Source: Candidatus Electrothrix scaldis (lineage in GTDB: Bacteria; Desulfobacterota; Desulfobulbia; Desulfobulbales; Desulfobulbaceae). From it: a stretch of DNA of 64,000 nt. Positions 8,308-17,793 of the stretch are shown here, piece after piece (within the stretch, counting starts at the first letter, position 1; each line of letters starts with the position of its first letter). The notes under the pieces were generated by a model that saw only the letters and a list, made by a program, of their open reading frames with translations, was not told the origin of the DNA and searched no databases. Both the position numbers and the translations under genes were made by a program. The stretch spans positions 3,729,826-3,793,825 of the forward strand of contig CP138355.1 in assembly GCA_033584155.1 (NCBI GenBank). The letters run 5' to 3'.

Positions 8308-9861
8308 ATGAAGAAACATCCTCAAAAACTTCCTATCGGCATCCAGACCTTTGCCGACATCAGAACGGATAATTACTGCTATGTCGACAAAACTCCGCTG
8401 ATTGCTCGCCTGGTAGAACAGGGGCGCTTTTATTTCCTTTCCCGACCCCGTCGTTTCGGCAAAAGCCTGCTGGTTGACACCATTGCCCAGGCCTTTTCCG
8501 GGAAGAAGGACCTGTTCCAGGGGCTGTACCTGGAGGATAACTGGGATTGGAGCGTCACACATCCGGTCATCAAGCTTGATTTTACCCAAGGGATTCTGGA
8601 AAGCCGGAACAGGCTGAACCAACGTGTGGTGCGGATGCTGCATCTCCAGGCGGAAGAGTATAACCTGTCTCTTGCTTCTGATTCCCCTGATCATTGCCTG
8701 GAAGAAATGATTGTCAGGCTGTACCGGAAAAGCGGACAGCAGGTCGTGGTTCTGGTGGATGAATACGATAAACCCATCCTGGATAATATCACCGATGCTG
8801 CAAAGGCAGCTGAGCTCCGGGAGGGCCTGCGCAATATCTATTCCGTGCTCAAGGCCCAGGGAGCGCACCTCCGTTTTGTCCTGCTCACCGGGGTATCTAA
8901 ATTTTCCAAGGTTTCTCTTTTTTCCGGGTTAAACAATCTTGAAGATATTACCCTGGATGCCCGTTTCAGCGGTCTGTGTGGTTATACGCAGGAAGAACTG
9001 GAGACCGGTTTTGCGGATTACCTGGACGGGGTTGATCTGGAGCAGGTAAAAAAATGGTATAACGGTTATAATTTCCTTGGTGATTCGGTCTATAATCCCT
9101 TTGACATCCTCCTCTATTTTCGCAACCGGGAATTCAGGCCCTATTGGTTCGAGACTGGCACCCCGTCTTTTCTGGTGCGTATGCTCATGGAAAAAAAGAT
9201 GTTTATTCCAGAGCTGGAAAATCTGACTGCAGACGAGGAGTTACTCAGTAGTTTTGATGTAGATTATATTGCACCGGAGTCGCTCCTTTTTCAGACCGGT
9301 TACCTGACCATCACGGGCAGAGAACAGCTTTTTGATGAAGAATATATCTATCATCTCGGCTTTCCCAATCATGAAGTCCGCAAGAGCCTGAGTGGTTCTA
9401 TCCTGCACTGGTACAGCCAGGAGCTCGCTTCCTTGAAAAGAAATCAGGTAGCTCTGTTCAGGGCCTTGCAGGCTAATAATTTTGCCGCCCTGGAAGAGAT
9501 ATTTCATGCTTTTTTCGCCTCTATTCCCCATGATTGGTACAGAAAAAATGAGTTATCCGGCTATGAGGGCTATTACTGCTCCGTGGTCTACTGCTATTTT
9601 GCTGCGCTGGGTCTGCATGTCCGGCCGGAGGATGTGACCAATCTGGGGAGGATTGACCTGACCGTCTGTTTTGAGGAACGGGTGTATATCTTTGAGTTCA
9701 AGGTGAATGAGTTAACTGAACCCGGCTGTGCCCTTGAGCAGATTAAAGAGAAGAGGTATGCGGAGAAATATCAGGGGCAAGGGAAGGAGATCTGGTTGAT
9801 CGGGGTTGAGTTCAGCAGGACTGAGCGGAATATTAGTCGGGTGGAGTGGGAGAAGGGGTAG
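8308..9861 (+). CDS. AAA-ATPase-like / PD-(D/E)XK nuclease family protein (copy 2)
   Basis: A 517-residue paralogue of the preceding gene with the same PIGIQTFADIR start, the RPRRFGKS nucleotide-binding motif, the VDEYDKPI Walker B and the C-terminal EFKV nuclease core. The ATG at 8308 was chosen so that the protein begins like its paralogue; a TTG at 8293 is possible. The two copies differ mainly in a block near residues 95-135, which suggests either local recombination or selection there. Function unknown. It has no obvious partner other than its copy. Confidence 0.83.
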   Translation: MKKHPQKLPIGIQTFADIRTDNYCYVDKTPLIARLVEQGRFYFLSRPRRFGKSLLVDTIAQAFSGKKDLFQGLYLEDNWDWSVTHPVIKLDFTQGILESRNRLNQRVVRMLHLQAEEYNLSLASDSPDHCLEEMIVRLYRKSGQQVVVLVDEYDKPILDNITDAAKAAELREGLRNIYSVLKAQGAHLRFVLLTGVSKFSKVSLFSGLNNLEDITLDARFSGLCGYTQEELETGFADYLDGVDLEQVKKWYNGYNFLGDSVYNPFDILLYFRNREFRPYWFETGTPSFLVRMLMEKKMFIPELENLTADEELLSSFDVDYIAPESLLFQTGYLTITGREQLFDEEYIYHLGFPNHEVRKSLSGSILHWYSQELASLKRNQVALFRALQANNFAALEEIFHAFFASIPHDWYRKNELSGYEGYYCSVVYCYFAALGLHVRPEDVTNLGRIDLTVCFEERVYIFEFKVNELTEPGCALEQIKEKRYAEKYQGQGKEIWLIGVEFSRTERNISRVEWEKG

Positions 9862-9932
9862 TTTTTTTATTGCGCCACAAGCGTTTTAGTTCTGCATCTC
9901 CTTGTTACGTTAATATTTTTTATGGAAAATAA

Positions 9933-9962
9933 TTGACACGTACGAAGTAACAAGGCTATGTT
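9933..9962 (+). promoter_or_regulatory. Sigma-70-like promoter before the riboswitch
   Basis: TTGACA (9933-9938) and TATGTT (9957-9962) lie 18 bp apart; CTATGT at 17 bp is the alternative. Transcription would start near 9968, so the riboswitch-like element lies wholly within the leader of the giant gene. Confidence 0.6.
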
Positions 9963-10012
9963 GCATTTACCATAACAAAACGGTAATGCTTATCTCCTGA
10001 GCAGGTGCCTTG

Positions 10013-10108
10013 ACTTTCCGGTCGGAACAGGAAAGTTGAAAAAGCCACAGCCGTCGTGAGACGGTGTCGGAAAGCCACGGATCTTTGTATAAGACAGCCG
10101 GGTTACCT
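10013..10108 (+). ncRNA. GEMM-I-like (cyclic di-GMP class I) riboswitch
   Basis: The leader contains a GNRA-capped hairpin, CCGTC-GTGA-GACGG, near 10051-10064. It is followed by GTCGGAAAGCCACGGATCT, then a second hairpin, then AGCCGGGTTACC ending near 10107. AAAGCCACGG and AGCCGGGTTACC are the hallmark conserved blocks of the class I c-di-GMP aptamer, and the tetraloop hairpin sits where the aptamer requires it. The segment 5' of the hairpin (AAGCCACAGCC) deviates from the commonest GGCAAACC form. A further hairpin (ACTTTCC/GGAAAGT) at 10013-10036 precedes the core. The assignment rests on motif recognition only. Confidence 0.68.
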
Positions 10109-10276
10109 TCTTTAACCTTTTGAGATCGGGAAGTATGTTATGCGTTTCACCCGAAAAATATCCGTTCAGGGTATACTCTTCTGTCGTATAGGCAGGTTGA
10201 TTTCCACTTGCCCCCGCTTCTATTCATTAAAACATTCTATACCGTTTTTTCCTCAATTCTAAATCAGGCAGAACAA

Positions 10277-13200
10277 ATGAACATTAAAAACATCTTATTG
10301 CTGCTGGTTATTTTTATAATTCTTTCATGCGAGATAGCCTACTCTGCAACATTAAGCAAACCTGTTCTGTACAATCCAGCAAATGCTGCTGAGGATATTT
10401 CTACAAGCTCTCAAAATTTTAGCTGGAGTTCTGTTACTGGTGCAACAGTATATCGAATTGTCGTTCTTGAAGATGGGCATTATGCAGATTTTGTCGACGA
10501 TAATGACGACAGTTATTGCAAAAACACAACTAGCTGTTTTACCGACAAGACCTCATCTACAAGTTATGCGGGTTTTACTCTCAAAGAGGGGACTAAATAT
10601 TTTTGGATGATTCGTGCTGGCTCTCCTGATATTCCTGCCAGCGAATTCAGCCCAGCCTATTTTACAACCGAAACACCTTCCGTGCCATTGAGTAAACCGG
10701 TTTTGTTGAGACCAGCAAGTAATGCTGTGAATGTTCCAGTGGATACTCAAAGCTTTGACTGGGGATCTGTGACAGGTGCAACAAAGTACAGAATTCTTGT
10801 ACTCGAATACGGTCATATCGAAGATATGGTCAGTGACGGCATGAAAAGTTCCTGCCGGGATAATACTACCTGTTTTACCGCCACGACTTCATCAAGCAGT
10901 TATTCCGGTTTCAACCTGAAAGAAGGTACAAAATATTATTGGCTTGTCTGGGCAGGTTCATCCGATGGTTCCGAGGACAGCGAACCGGGAGGGGATGTTT
11001 TTACAACCGAAACGTTGATCGTTGAAAATAAACCGCCTGTGTTGGTGAGTGGCAGTGCAACTCCCAGTTCGATAACATCAGGGGAGCAGGTCACTTTTGA
11101 GTCAATCTGGAATGACCCGGAAAATAAATATGTTGTTGATGTACAGGTGCGATTCAGAAAACAAGGAACAACATCCTGGCAGACCAAAAATTTGAGCAAG
11201 GTCAGTGGCTATACCTTTAGGGGAAGTTCTACGATTAGTGGGGATGAAGGCACTTATGAGTATCAATTTAGAGCCAGTGATGCAGACACATCTTCGGGTG
11301 CTCCAACGAATACAACATCTTGGTCTTCCTCATCGTATTTTGCTGTTACGGGAATAGGTCAGCTCAGCAACCCTATTCTATCCGACCCTATAAATGGTGC
11401 CACGGACGTTCCTACAAGCGTTCAAAATTTTCGCTGGAGTTCTGTTCCTGGTGCGACAGTATATCGAATTGTTGTTTTTGAAGACGGACATTATGCCGAT
11501 TTTGTTGATGCTGAGGGTAATAGCTATTGCAAAAATACGACTACCTGCTTTACCGATACGACCTCATCTGTAAATTACGCGGGGTTTGCTCTGAAAGAGG
11601 GAACTAAATATTTTTGGATGATCCGTGCAGGCTCCCCTGATATTCCAGCAAGCGAATTTAGTTCAGCCTACTTTACAACTGAGACGTTGAGTATTGAGAA
11701 CAAACCGCCTGTGCTGGTGAGTGGAAGTGCAACCCCTAGTTCGATAACTTCAGGAGAGCAGATTACCTTTGAGTCAACTTGGAATGACCCAGAGAACAAA
11801 TATGTTGTTGATGTACAAGTGCAGTACAGAAAACAAGGAACAACATCTTGGCAGATTCAAGACTTAAGCAAGGTCAGTGGCTATACCTTTAGAGGAAGCA
11901 CTACAATCAGCGGCTCTGAAGGTACCTACGAATATCAATTCAGGGCCAGTGATGCGGATACTCTTTCTGGGGCACGAACCAATACGACGGCATGGTCTTC
12001 ATCATCGTATTTTACAGTTACGGTGGGAGGCGCATTAAGTAAGCCTGTAATTGTCAATCCTGCAAACAAGGCATTAGATGTCCCTGTCACGGGTCAAAAC
12101 TTTGACTGGGAACCTGTATCAGGTGCAGCAAAATACAGAATTCTTGTGCTCGAATATGGGCAGTACGGTGATATGGTCAATGCAGGCATGAACAGTTCTT
12201 GTACAAATGATACGACATGTTTTACAGCGACGACCTCATCAAGTGGTTATTCGGGATTTACCCTGAAAGAAGGTACAAAGTATTACTGGGTTATCTGGGC
12301 AGGTTCATCTGATGGACTTGAGGACAGTGAACCTGGAGGGGGTATTTTCACAACCGGGACATCAGTCGTCGATAACAAGCCGCCTGTGTTTTTAAGCGGC
12401 AGCGCAACTCCGGCTTCAATAGCATCCGGTGAGCAGATTACTTTTGAATCAAATTGGAATGACCCTGAGAATAAATATGTTGTTGACGTACAGGTGCAGT
12501 ACAGAAAACAAGGAACAACATCTTGGCAGATTCAAGACTTAAGCAAGGTTAGTGGCTATACCTTTAGAGGAAGCACTACAATCAGCGGCTCTGAAGGTAC
12601 CTACGAATATCAATTCAGGGCCAGTGATGCGGATACTCTTTCTGGGGCACGAACCAATACGACGGCATGGTCTTCATCATCGTATTTTACAGTTACGGTG
12701 GGAGGCGCATTAAGTAAGCCTGTAATTGTCAATCCTGCAAACAAGGCATTAGATGTCCCTGTCACGGGTCAAAACTTTGACTGGGAACCTGTATCAGGTG
12801 CAGCAAAATACAGAATTCTTGTGCTCGAATATGGGCAATATGCTGATATGGTAAATGACGGGATGAATAGCTATTGTAAAAATAGTGAAACCTGTTTTAC
12901 AGCCATCACAACATCAAGTTCTTATTCCGGTTTTAATCTGAAAGAAGGTACCCAGTATTATTGGCTTGTCTGGGCTGGTTCATCTGATGATTCTGAAGCT
13001 AGCGAACCCGGAGGGGGGATTTTCACAACAGAGAAAGGACGGGTTACGATGAATGTAACGACATCTGATCCAGCGAGAGGTGTTGTAACCAGTACACCTG
13101 GTGAAATTGATTGTGGAATAAATTGCTCCAGCTCCTATCCTGTTGGTACCAACGTGACGTTAACGGCAACTGCTCGTGCTGGTTCTGTTTTTCGTGGTTG

Positions 13201-16200
13201 GAGTGGGGACTGTTCGGGAACAGAAGAAACTTGCGAAGTTACAATGGATAGCACCAAGAATGTTTCTGCTATTTTCGCTGATAAGAATGCTAAATCGTTT
13301 AAGATTTGGATAGATTTTAACGGAAATCGTGACTATGACCTTGGAGAGGAACTAAAAGACACTACAGTTAGTTATCGAGTTATACAGGGAAAAGAGAAGG
13401 ATGTGGATACTGATCTTCAAGAAGAGAATGACCCGGATGAAGAAAAAACGGAAGATATCATCCTGCAAGAGATTATGACGGATGATCAGGGCGTAATAGA
13501 TTTGCTTGTTAATGATACGAATACCATCTATATAGAAAAGTTATACGGAACAAAGGATGTGGCGAATAATCGAATTAATGGTCTCTCTGACAGTGAGAAT
13601 CCATTTAGCGAGGTAGATAATATCCGTTATGAATTTGTCATGGCAAGCGATATTAGGAAGGATAAGAAAAATAAGGAGAAAGATGCTGAGGTTGAATATC
13701 CCTCCGTTGTTGGTGATTATCATAATTTTCCAGGAGAATACAAAACATTCGACAGTGAGTTGGAGAAAGATTCTGAAGGAAATATACTGATCAAGCTTGG
13801 GCATCCTAAATGGCAGTGGAACCTAGTAATGTGTTTCCAGGATCCACACACGGAGAAATTTTATGCCAAGGTAAAGGAAGCCCTTTGGAATGACAACAAG
13901 GTGCAAACTGCTACTCCAAGTTTCACTTATCGAGATTATATTGACTATCTATATAATTATACAGACGGTTATTCCCTGATAAAAAATGTTATTCTGGTAA
14001 AAAGAGGTTACGAAGAATTAGGAAGTGTATGGGACAATCTTTGTGATATCAGAGTGACAAGCACAGCATGGTATCGTGCTAATACACGAGGAAATGTAGA
14101 CAATGGATATATTACTATGGGCAGAACTGACGGGGACAGGACATTGTTTAATGAGCCTGAAGAGCAAGAAGAAGATCGCTCGCGTTGGTACAAAACCCTT
14201 GCACATGAATCTGGGCATTATTTATTTTCTTTTAAAGATGAATATATCAGCCAGCGCGGATACATAAATTTTTTAGAGGGGGGGAGCGAGGCTTGGCCGT
14301 ATCGGTGGGATAATGATGGAGATGCGGGAGAGCCGAATCAGTATCCAACCACCTATGGTGTCATGCAAGCACAAGGGAAATATCATGAATTAAGCGATTC
14401 TTCTGATTATCTTAGTGATTCAGGAGTAAAAGGTTGTTGGCTGAAATCAGAATTTACTGAATCGGAATACCATGTTGTTAAAGATATTCTTTACGATTTT
14501 GCAGGAATTTCAAGAGGGATATCAGATAAGAGGTCTCTTTATTATCTTTACAGATTTGATAATGATGAAGGAGAAAAATTTCTCAATAATACTAGAGATA
14601 AAGATAATGATGAGGTGATAAAAAAAATAAAAAACCATTTTCAATATCAAAAAAGAGCATCAGCGCAATATTATGAACACGAAAAAAGCACTTGGTGGAC
14701 TTTTAAGCAACAGTTTGATGAAATTATGACCAACCCGTTGCTTTATGCTTATTTTTTGAACAATAAAAATATACAGGTTGAAAAAAATATAGTTGCAACA
14801 ATTAAAAAGGCTATAATTAATTATCTTGTTGTCCCGCCTAATAAACTGATGCAAGAAAAGGTGTTGACGGGGAAAGTATACGAAGATTTAACAGGGGTTA
14901 AAAAGATATATAGGGATAACCCTGAGTTGGAAGGTGAGCCATGCGAATATTCCTTTGAAAATGGAAATAAGGTAGAACAGAATAAACGCCCCGGCCCTGA
15001 AACTACGATAAATAATAAAGTTAAAATTATTGATTGGTTTCCTAAGAACAGCCAAGAGGAGAACATTCTTTCCGCAACAGTTCAGGTTTGCGAAGAAATA
15101 GAAAATGACTGTAAGTGGTTCAGGGATGAAAAGGTTACATATAAAGGTAGGCCGATTTCTATTACATTGACTACTATGAAAAAAAGTTCAGGAGGATATA
15201 ATCTTGTACGAGAAACTGATCAAGGGATAACAAAGAAAGATGATAAAGGAAAACTCCTTATCACTAGTTTTATAGAACAACCGGATAATATGAAACAATG
15301 GCTTGCTATTGGCTATGATACCGATGATCTTTCAAAAACCGCAGAATGCCTTGTTGATCCCAGCGACATAGAAGATGGAAAGATTCTAATAAATATTTCC
15401 CAACTGACGGATGAGCTTCCAAAACTCAGTAGCGAGGGAAAAACAACCAAGCCCTGTGATGCAGAGGCTCAACAAGAAGAGTTTTTTCCTCAATATATAT
15501 CCTCTAATTCCTCCTTTTATGCAACTGTCCAACAGAAAAGCAATAAGAAAGAAATTAGACTGGAAGGGATTATTGTCAATATAAAACCTGATGCCTTTGA
15601 TGAGGGAAAAATGCAGGTAACCTTCTTGGCAAAAGAGAATTTCTTTGCTCAGGAATACCAAGGAAGCGCAGTCTTGAGACAGCAGGGCTTTGAAGGCTAT
15701 ATTGACTTCTCCTTGCAGGGCAATAGTTATATCGGCACGTCTGACTATGTGTCCGATACAGGAATTGCAGATGTCGGGTTTCAAACAGATTTAGGAATCA
15801 TGCGAGCATATAACCGATTTGAAATTTTCAGTTCAGACGCAGGCTATGCTTCCGGTTTTCCTTCACCGGGCGGCGAATTACAGATGTTCGCTCCAGAAAG
15901 TAGTTTTGATGGCTCAGGAAAATTTATCATCACAAACAGTTCCATTACCGCACCTCGCAACGGCAACTTAAATCAAGTCGGCAATGTATGGAGCTTTGGC
16001 TTTGCCGATAGCATCACCGCAGTATACAACGTTTCCTTCAATATCCTCATCAACGGCAGAACCCACGGATTGGACGCAACCAAGCTGAACCTGTACGGCT
16101 GGAATCAGGAAGAAGGGGAATGGGAGGAAGTTCCCGGCGGGAGTAATAACCTCAAAGAATTCAACATCAGCCTTGAAACCCTGAAATATGACTCTTACGC

Positions 16201-17641
16201 CCTATTCGCCCCGGCCAGCAAAGATACAGAAGCACCGGAAGCTGTAAGTAATTTGCAGGCCCGGACAAGTTCCGGTTGGGGCGTGGAGTTGGAATGGACA
16301 GCACCCAAGGATAATCGTGATGTATATGTCTATGATATACGGTTCAATACTGTGCCAATCACTGAAGATAATTGGAATAACAGTATCCCGATAGGTTATT
16401 GGTCAACACCGAAACCCGGTAAGCCGGGCAGTGCGGAGCATACCTTTGTCAATATGCCGGACCCGGGTGTAACGTATTATTTTGCCATCCGTTCAGCGGA
16501 TGCCGCAGCCAATTGGTCAGACTTGACAGCTTTGTCTTCTCCGGTGGAATCAGGAACGCCGGGTGAACCACCGACCCAGGAAGAGATTGACTGCGCCACC
16601 ACAGTCCCGGATGACTTCACCAGCATCCAGGATGCAGCCAACTACATCGCCATCACCGATTTCGGCGGCAATGTCTGCGTCCAGCCCGGAACCTACGTGG
16701 AACCCAAACTGAAGTTGAAAGACGGCGTGTATTTGGTCGCCCTGTCCGATGACCCGGCAGCAACCATCATCGACGGCAACGGCAAGAACGATGTGATTAC
16801 CTTCCAGGGCGTGCGGGTCGGCGGGGTGATCGGTTTCACCCTGCGCAACAGCAAGAAAAACGGCAATGCCGCAGCCATTAATATCACCGGTGCCAAGCAG
16901 ATGCCCCTGATCGCCCGTAACATCATCACGGACAACCGACATGGTGTCCGCCTACAAGGCAATGTCATGCCCCTGCTAATCAACAACACCATTGCTGACA
17001 ACAGCGGCGACGGTATCGCGGCTGGCGGCAACAGCCCGGCCACGGTCATCAATAATATCGTGGTCAGCAATAAGGGTGACGGTATTATCAGCAAAGGCAA
17101 GGCCATTGATGAGCTGGCCCGTAATGACGTATACGACAATAAAGGCGGTGATTATGTCAAAATTGAGGCAGGGGAAGGTGGTATCTCCCTTGATCCGCGT
17201 TTTACGGACGGCTACCAGCTTGCCAGCGATTCACCCTGCATCGGCACCGGCCTGACGCTGGATGGCGAGCCTGTGGATATGGGGGCCTACGGGAACAGCA
17301 GCGTCCGCCTGATTAATGAAACGGCCACCGCCATGTTTACGGATACAGACGCGGACGGTATTGACGATCACTGGGAACAGCTCTTCTTCGGTAACCTCAG
17401 CACAGCCAGCAGCACCAGCGATTATGACCAGGACGGTTATAGTGATCTCCAGGAATATCAGAACAACCTGCATCACGCTGTTGACCCCGATGGAACTGCC
17501 TTTGATCTGAGTGCGGTCAATACGCCAGACGGGGAAGGATATGAGGTCATAGAAGAGGAAAGTGCGATCAACAAGGCCTTGAGCGTGATTCTCAATTTTC
17601 TCCTCAGCAGAAGGGAGGAACCAGAGACGGTTCAGCCGTAG
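10277..17641 (+). CDS. Giant secreted modular protein: Fn3-like repeats, zinc-protease motif, beta-helix
   Basis: A 2454-residue exported protein. The N-terminus MNIKNILLLLVIFIILSC…AYSA is a signal peptide, possibly lipoprotein-type. Five Fn3-like modules follow (start LSKPV…NPAN, end KEGTKYFW…FTTE). They alternate with three modules beginning NKPPVLVSGSATPSSI and ending in a YEYQFRASDAD segment. Next comes a divergent InlB/Bacterial-repeat module (RGWSGDCSG). HESGHYLFSFKDEY near residue 1310 is a zincin-type HExxH with a downstream DE. Later there is an Fn3 domain, then a right-handed beta-helix (about residues 2110-2330), and finally a calcium-loop-like DTDADGIDDHWE segment near 2355. It is probably a surface adhesin or protease. 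The c-di-GMP riboswitch-like leader suggests biofilm-linked control. Two 344-bp stretches inside the repeats are almost identical. Confidence 0.8.
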   Translation: MNIKNILLLLVIFIILSCEIAYSATLSKPVLYNPANAAEDISTSSQNFSWSSVTGATVYRIVVLEDGHYADFVDDNDDSYCKNTTSCFTDKTSSTSYAGFTLKEGTKYFWMIRAGSPDIPASEFSPAYFTTETPSVPLSKPVLLRPASNAVNVPVDTQSFDWGSVTGATKYRILVLEYGHIEDMVSDGMKSSCRDNTTCFTATTSSSSYSGFNLKEGTKYYWLVWAGSSDGSEDSEPGGDVFTTETLIVENKPPVLVSGSATPSSITSGEQVTFESIWNDPENKYVVDVQVRFRKQGTTSWQTKNLSKVSGYTFRGSSTISGDEGTYEYQFRASDADTSSGAPTNTTSWSSSSYFAVTGIGQLSNPILSDPINGATDVPTSVQNFRWSSVPGATVYRIVVFEDGHYADFVDAEGNSYCKNTTTCFTDTTSSVNYAGFALKEGTKYFWMIRAGSPDIPASEFSSAYFTTETLSIENKPPVLVSGSATPSSITSGEQITFESTWNDPENKYVVDVQVQYRKQGTTSWQIQDLSKVSGYTFRGSTTISGSEGTYEYQFRASDADTLSGARTNTTAWSSSSYFTVTVGGALSKPVIVNPANKALDVPVTGQNFDWEPVSGAAKYRILVLEYGQYGDMVNAGMNSSCTNDTTCFTATTSSSGYSGFTLKEGTKYYWVIWAGSSDGLEDSEPGGGIFTTGTSVVDNKPPVFLSGSATPASIASGEQITFESNWNDPENKYVVDVQVQYRKQGTTSWQIQDLSKVSGYTFRGSTTISGSEGTYEYQFRASDADTLSGARTNTTAWSSSSYFTVTVGGALSKPVIVNPANKALDVPVTGQNFDWEPVSGAAKYRILVLEYGQYADMVNDGMNSYCKNSETCFTAITTSSSYSGFNLKEGTQYYWLVWAGSSDDSEASEPGGGIFTTEKGRVTMNVTTSDPARGVVTSTPGEIDCGINCSSSYPVGTNVTLTATARAGSVFRGWSGDCSGTEETCEVTMDSTKNVSAIFADKNAKSFKIWIDFNGNRDYDLGEELKDTTVSYRVIQGKEKDVDTDLQEENDPDEEKTEDIILQEIMTDDQGVIDLLVNDTNTIYIEKLYGTKDVANNRINGLSDSENPFSEVDNIRYEFVMASDIRKDKKNKEKDAEVEYPSVVGDYHNFPGEYKTFDSELEKDSEGNILIKLGHPKWQWNLVMCFQDPHTEKFYAKVKEALWNDNKVQTATPSFTYRDYIDYLYNYTDGYSLIKNVILVKRGYEELGSVWDNLCDIRVTSTAWYRANTRGNVDNGYITMGRTDGDRTLFNEPEEQEEDRSRWYKTLAHESGHYLFSFKDEYISQRGYINFLEGGSEAWPYRWDNDGDAGEPNQYPTTYGVMQAQGKYHELSDSSDYLSDSGVKGCWLKSEFTESEYHVVKDILYDFAGISRGISDKRSLYYLYRFDNDEGEKFLNNTRDKDNDEVIKKIKNHFQYQKRASAQYYEHEKSTWWTFKQQFDEIMTNPLLYAYFLNNKNIQVEKNIVATIKKAIINYLVVPPNKLMQEKVLTGKVYEDLTGVKKIYRDNPELEGEPCEYSFENGNKVEQNKRPGPETTINNKVKIIDWFPKNSQEENILSATVQVCEEIENDCKWFRDEKVTYKGRPISITLTTMKKSSGGYNLVRETDQGITKKDDKGKLLITSFIEQPDNMKQWLAIGYDTDDLSKTAECLVDPSDIEDGKILINISQLTDELPKLSSEGKTTKPCDAEAQQEEFFPQYISSNSSFYATVQQKSNKKEIRLEGIIVNIKPDAFDEGKMQVTFLAKENFFAQEYQGSAVLRQQGFEGYIDFSLQGNSYIGTSDYVSDTGIADVGFQTDLGIMRAYNRFEIFSSDAGYASGFPSPGGELQMFAPESSFDGSGKFIITNSSITAPRNGNLNQVGNVWSFGFADSITAVYNVSFNILINGRTHGLDATKLNLYGWNQEEGEWEEVPGGSNNLKEFNISLETLKYDSYALFAPASKDTEAPEAVSNLQARTSSGWGVELEWTAPKDNRDVYVYDIRFNTVPITEDNWNNSIPIGYWSTPKPGKPGSAEHTFVNMPDPGVTYYFAIRSADAAANWSDLTALSSPVESGTPGEPPTQEEIDCATTVPDDFTSIQDAANYIAITDFGGNVCVQPGTYVEPKLKLKDGVYLVALSDDPAATIIDGNGKNDVITFQGVRVGGVIGFTLRNSKKNGNAAAINITGAKQMPLIARNIITDNRHGVRLQGNVMPLLINNTIADNSGDGIAAGGNSPATVINNIVVSNKGDGIISKGKAIDELARNDVYDNKGGDYVKIEAGEGGISLDPRFTDGYQLASDSPCIGTGLTLDGEPVDMGAYGNSSVRLINETATAMFTDTDADGIDDHWEQLFFGNLSTASSTSDYDQDGYSDLQEYQNNLHHAVDPDGTAFDLSAVNTPDGEGYEVIEEESAINKALSVILNFLLSRREEPETVQP
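11819..12162 (+). repeat. 344-bp intragenic direct repeat, copy A
   Basis: This stretch is nearly base-for-base identical to 12494-12837. The only difference I can see is GGTCAGTGG versus GGTTAGTGG. The copies lie 675 bp (225 codons) apart and keep frame. The other modules of the protein are much more diverged, so this pair is recent or kept alike by gene conversion. Confidence 0.85.
12494..12837 (+). repeat. 344-bp intragenic direct repeat, copy B
   Basis: Partner of 11819-12162. Identity stops on the right at CAGTACGG versus CAATATGC and on the left at ATGTACAAG versus ACGTACAGG. Such a repeat could expand or contract by slippage or recombination, changing the number of Fn3-like modules. 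Confidence 0.85.
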
Positions 17642-17675
17642 GAAGTGGAAAATTTTGCAACAAGAGAACAAGACC

Positions 17676-17782
17676 GCCCACCGTTAAAACGGTGGGCTAT
17701 TCTCAATCGTCCTTCCAGGACGGTCAGGGAAACAGCGTCCCGTAGGGACTGCCGAAAATAGCCCTGTGTTTCAACGCCGGGC
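17676..17782. repeat. Paired-hairpin repeat units, tail to tail
   Basis: Unit 1 faces right: hairpin GCCCACCG-TTAAAA-CGGTGGGC (17676-17697), then CTATT, a spacer, and hairpin CGTCC…GGACG (17708-17722). Unit 2 faces left: read on the minus strand it is CCCGGCGTTGAAACACAGGG, then CTATTTTC, then hairpin GTCCC-TAC-GGGAC (17737-17749). The same two-hairpin layout recurs at 20176-20235 and 41012-41109. The first hairpin may also terminate the giant gene. Confidence 0.7.
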
Positions 17783-17793
17783 ACATCCTCCCC

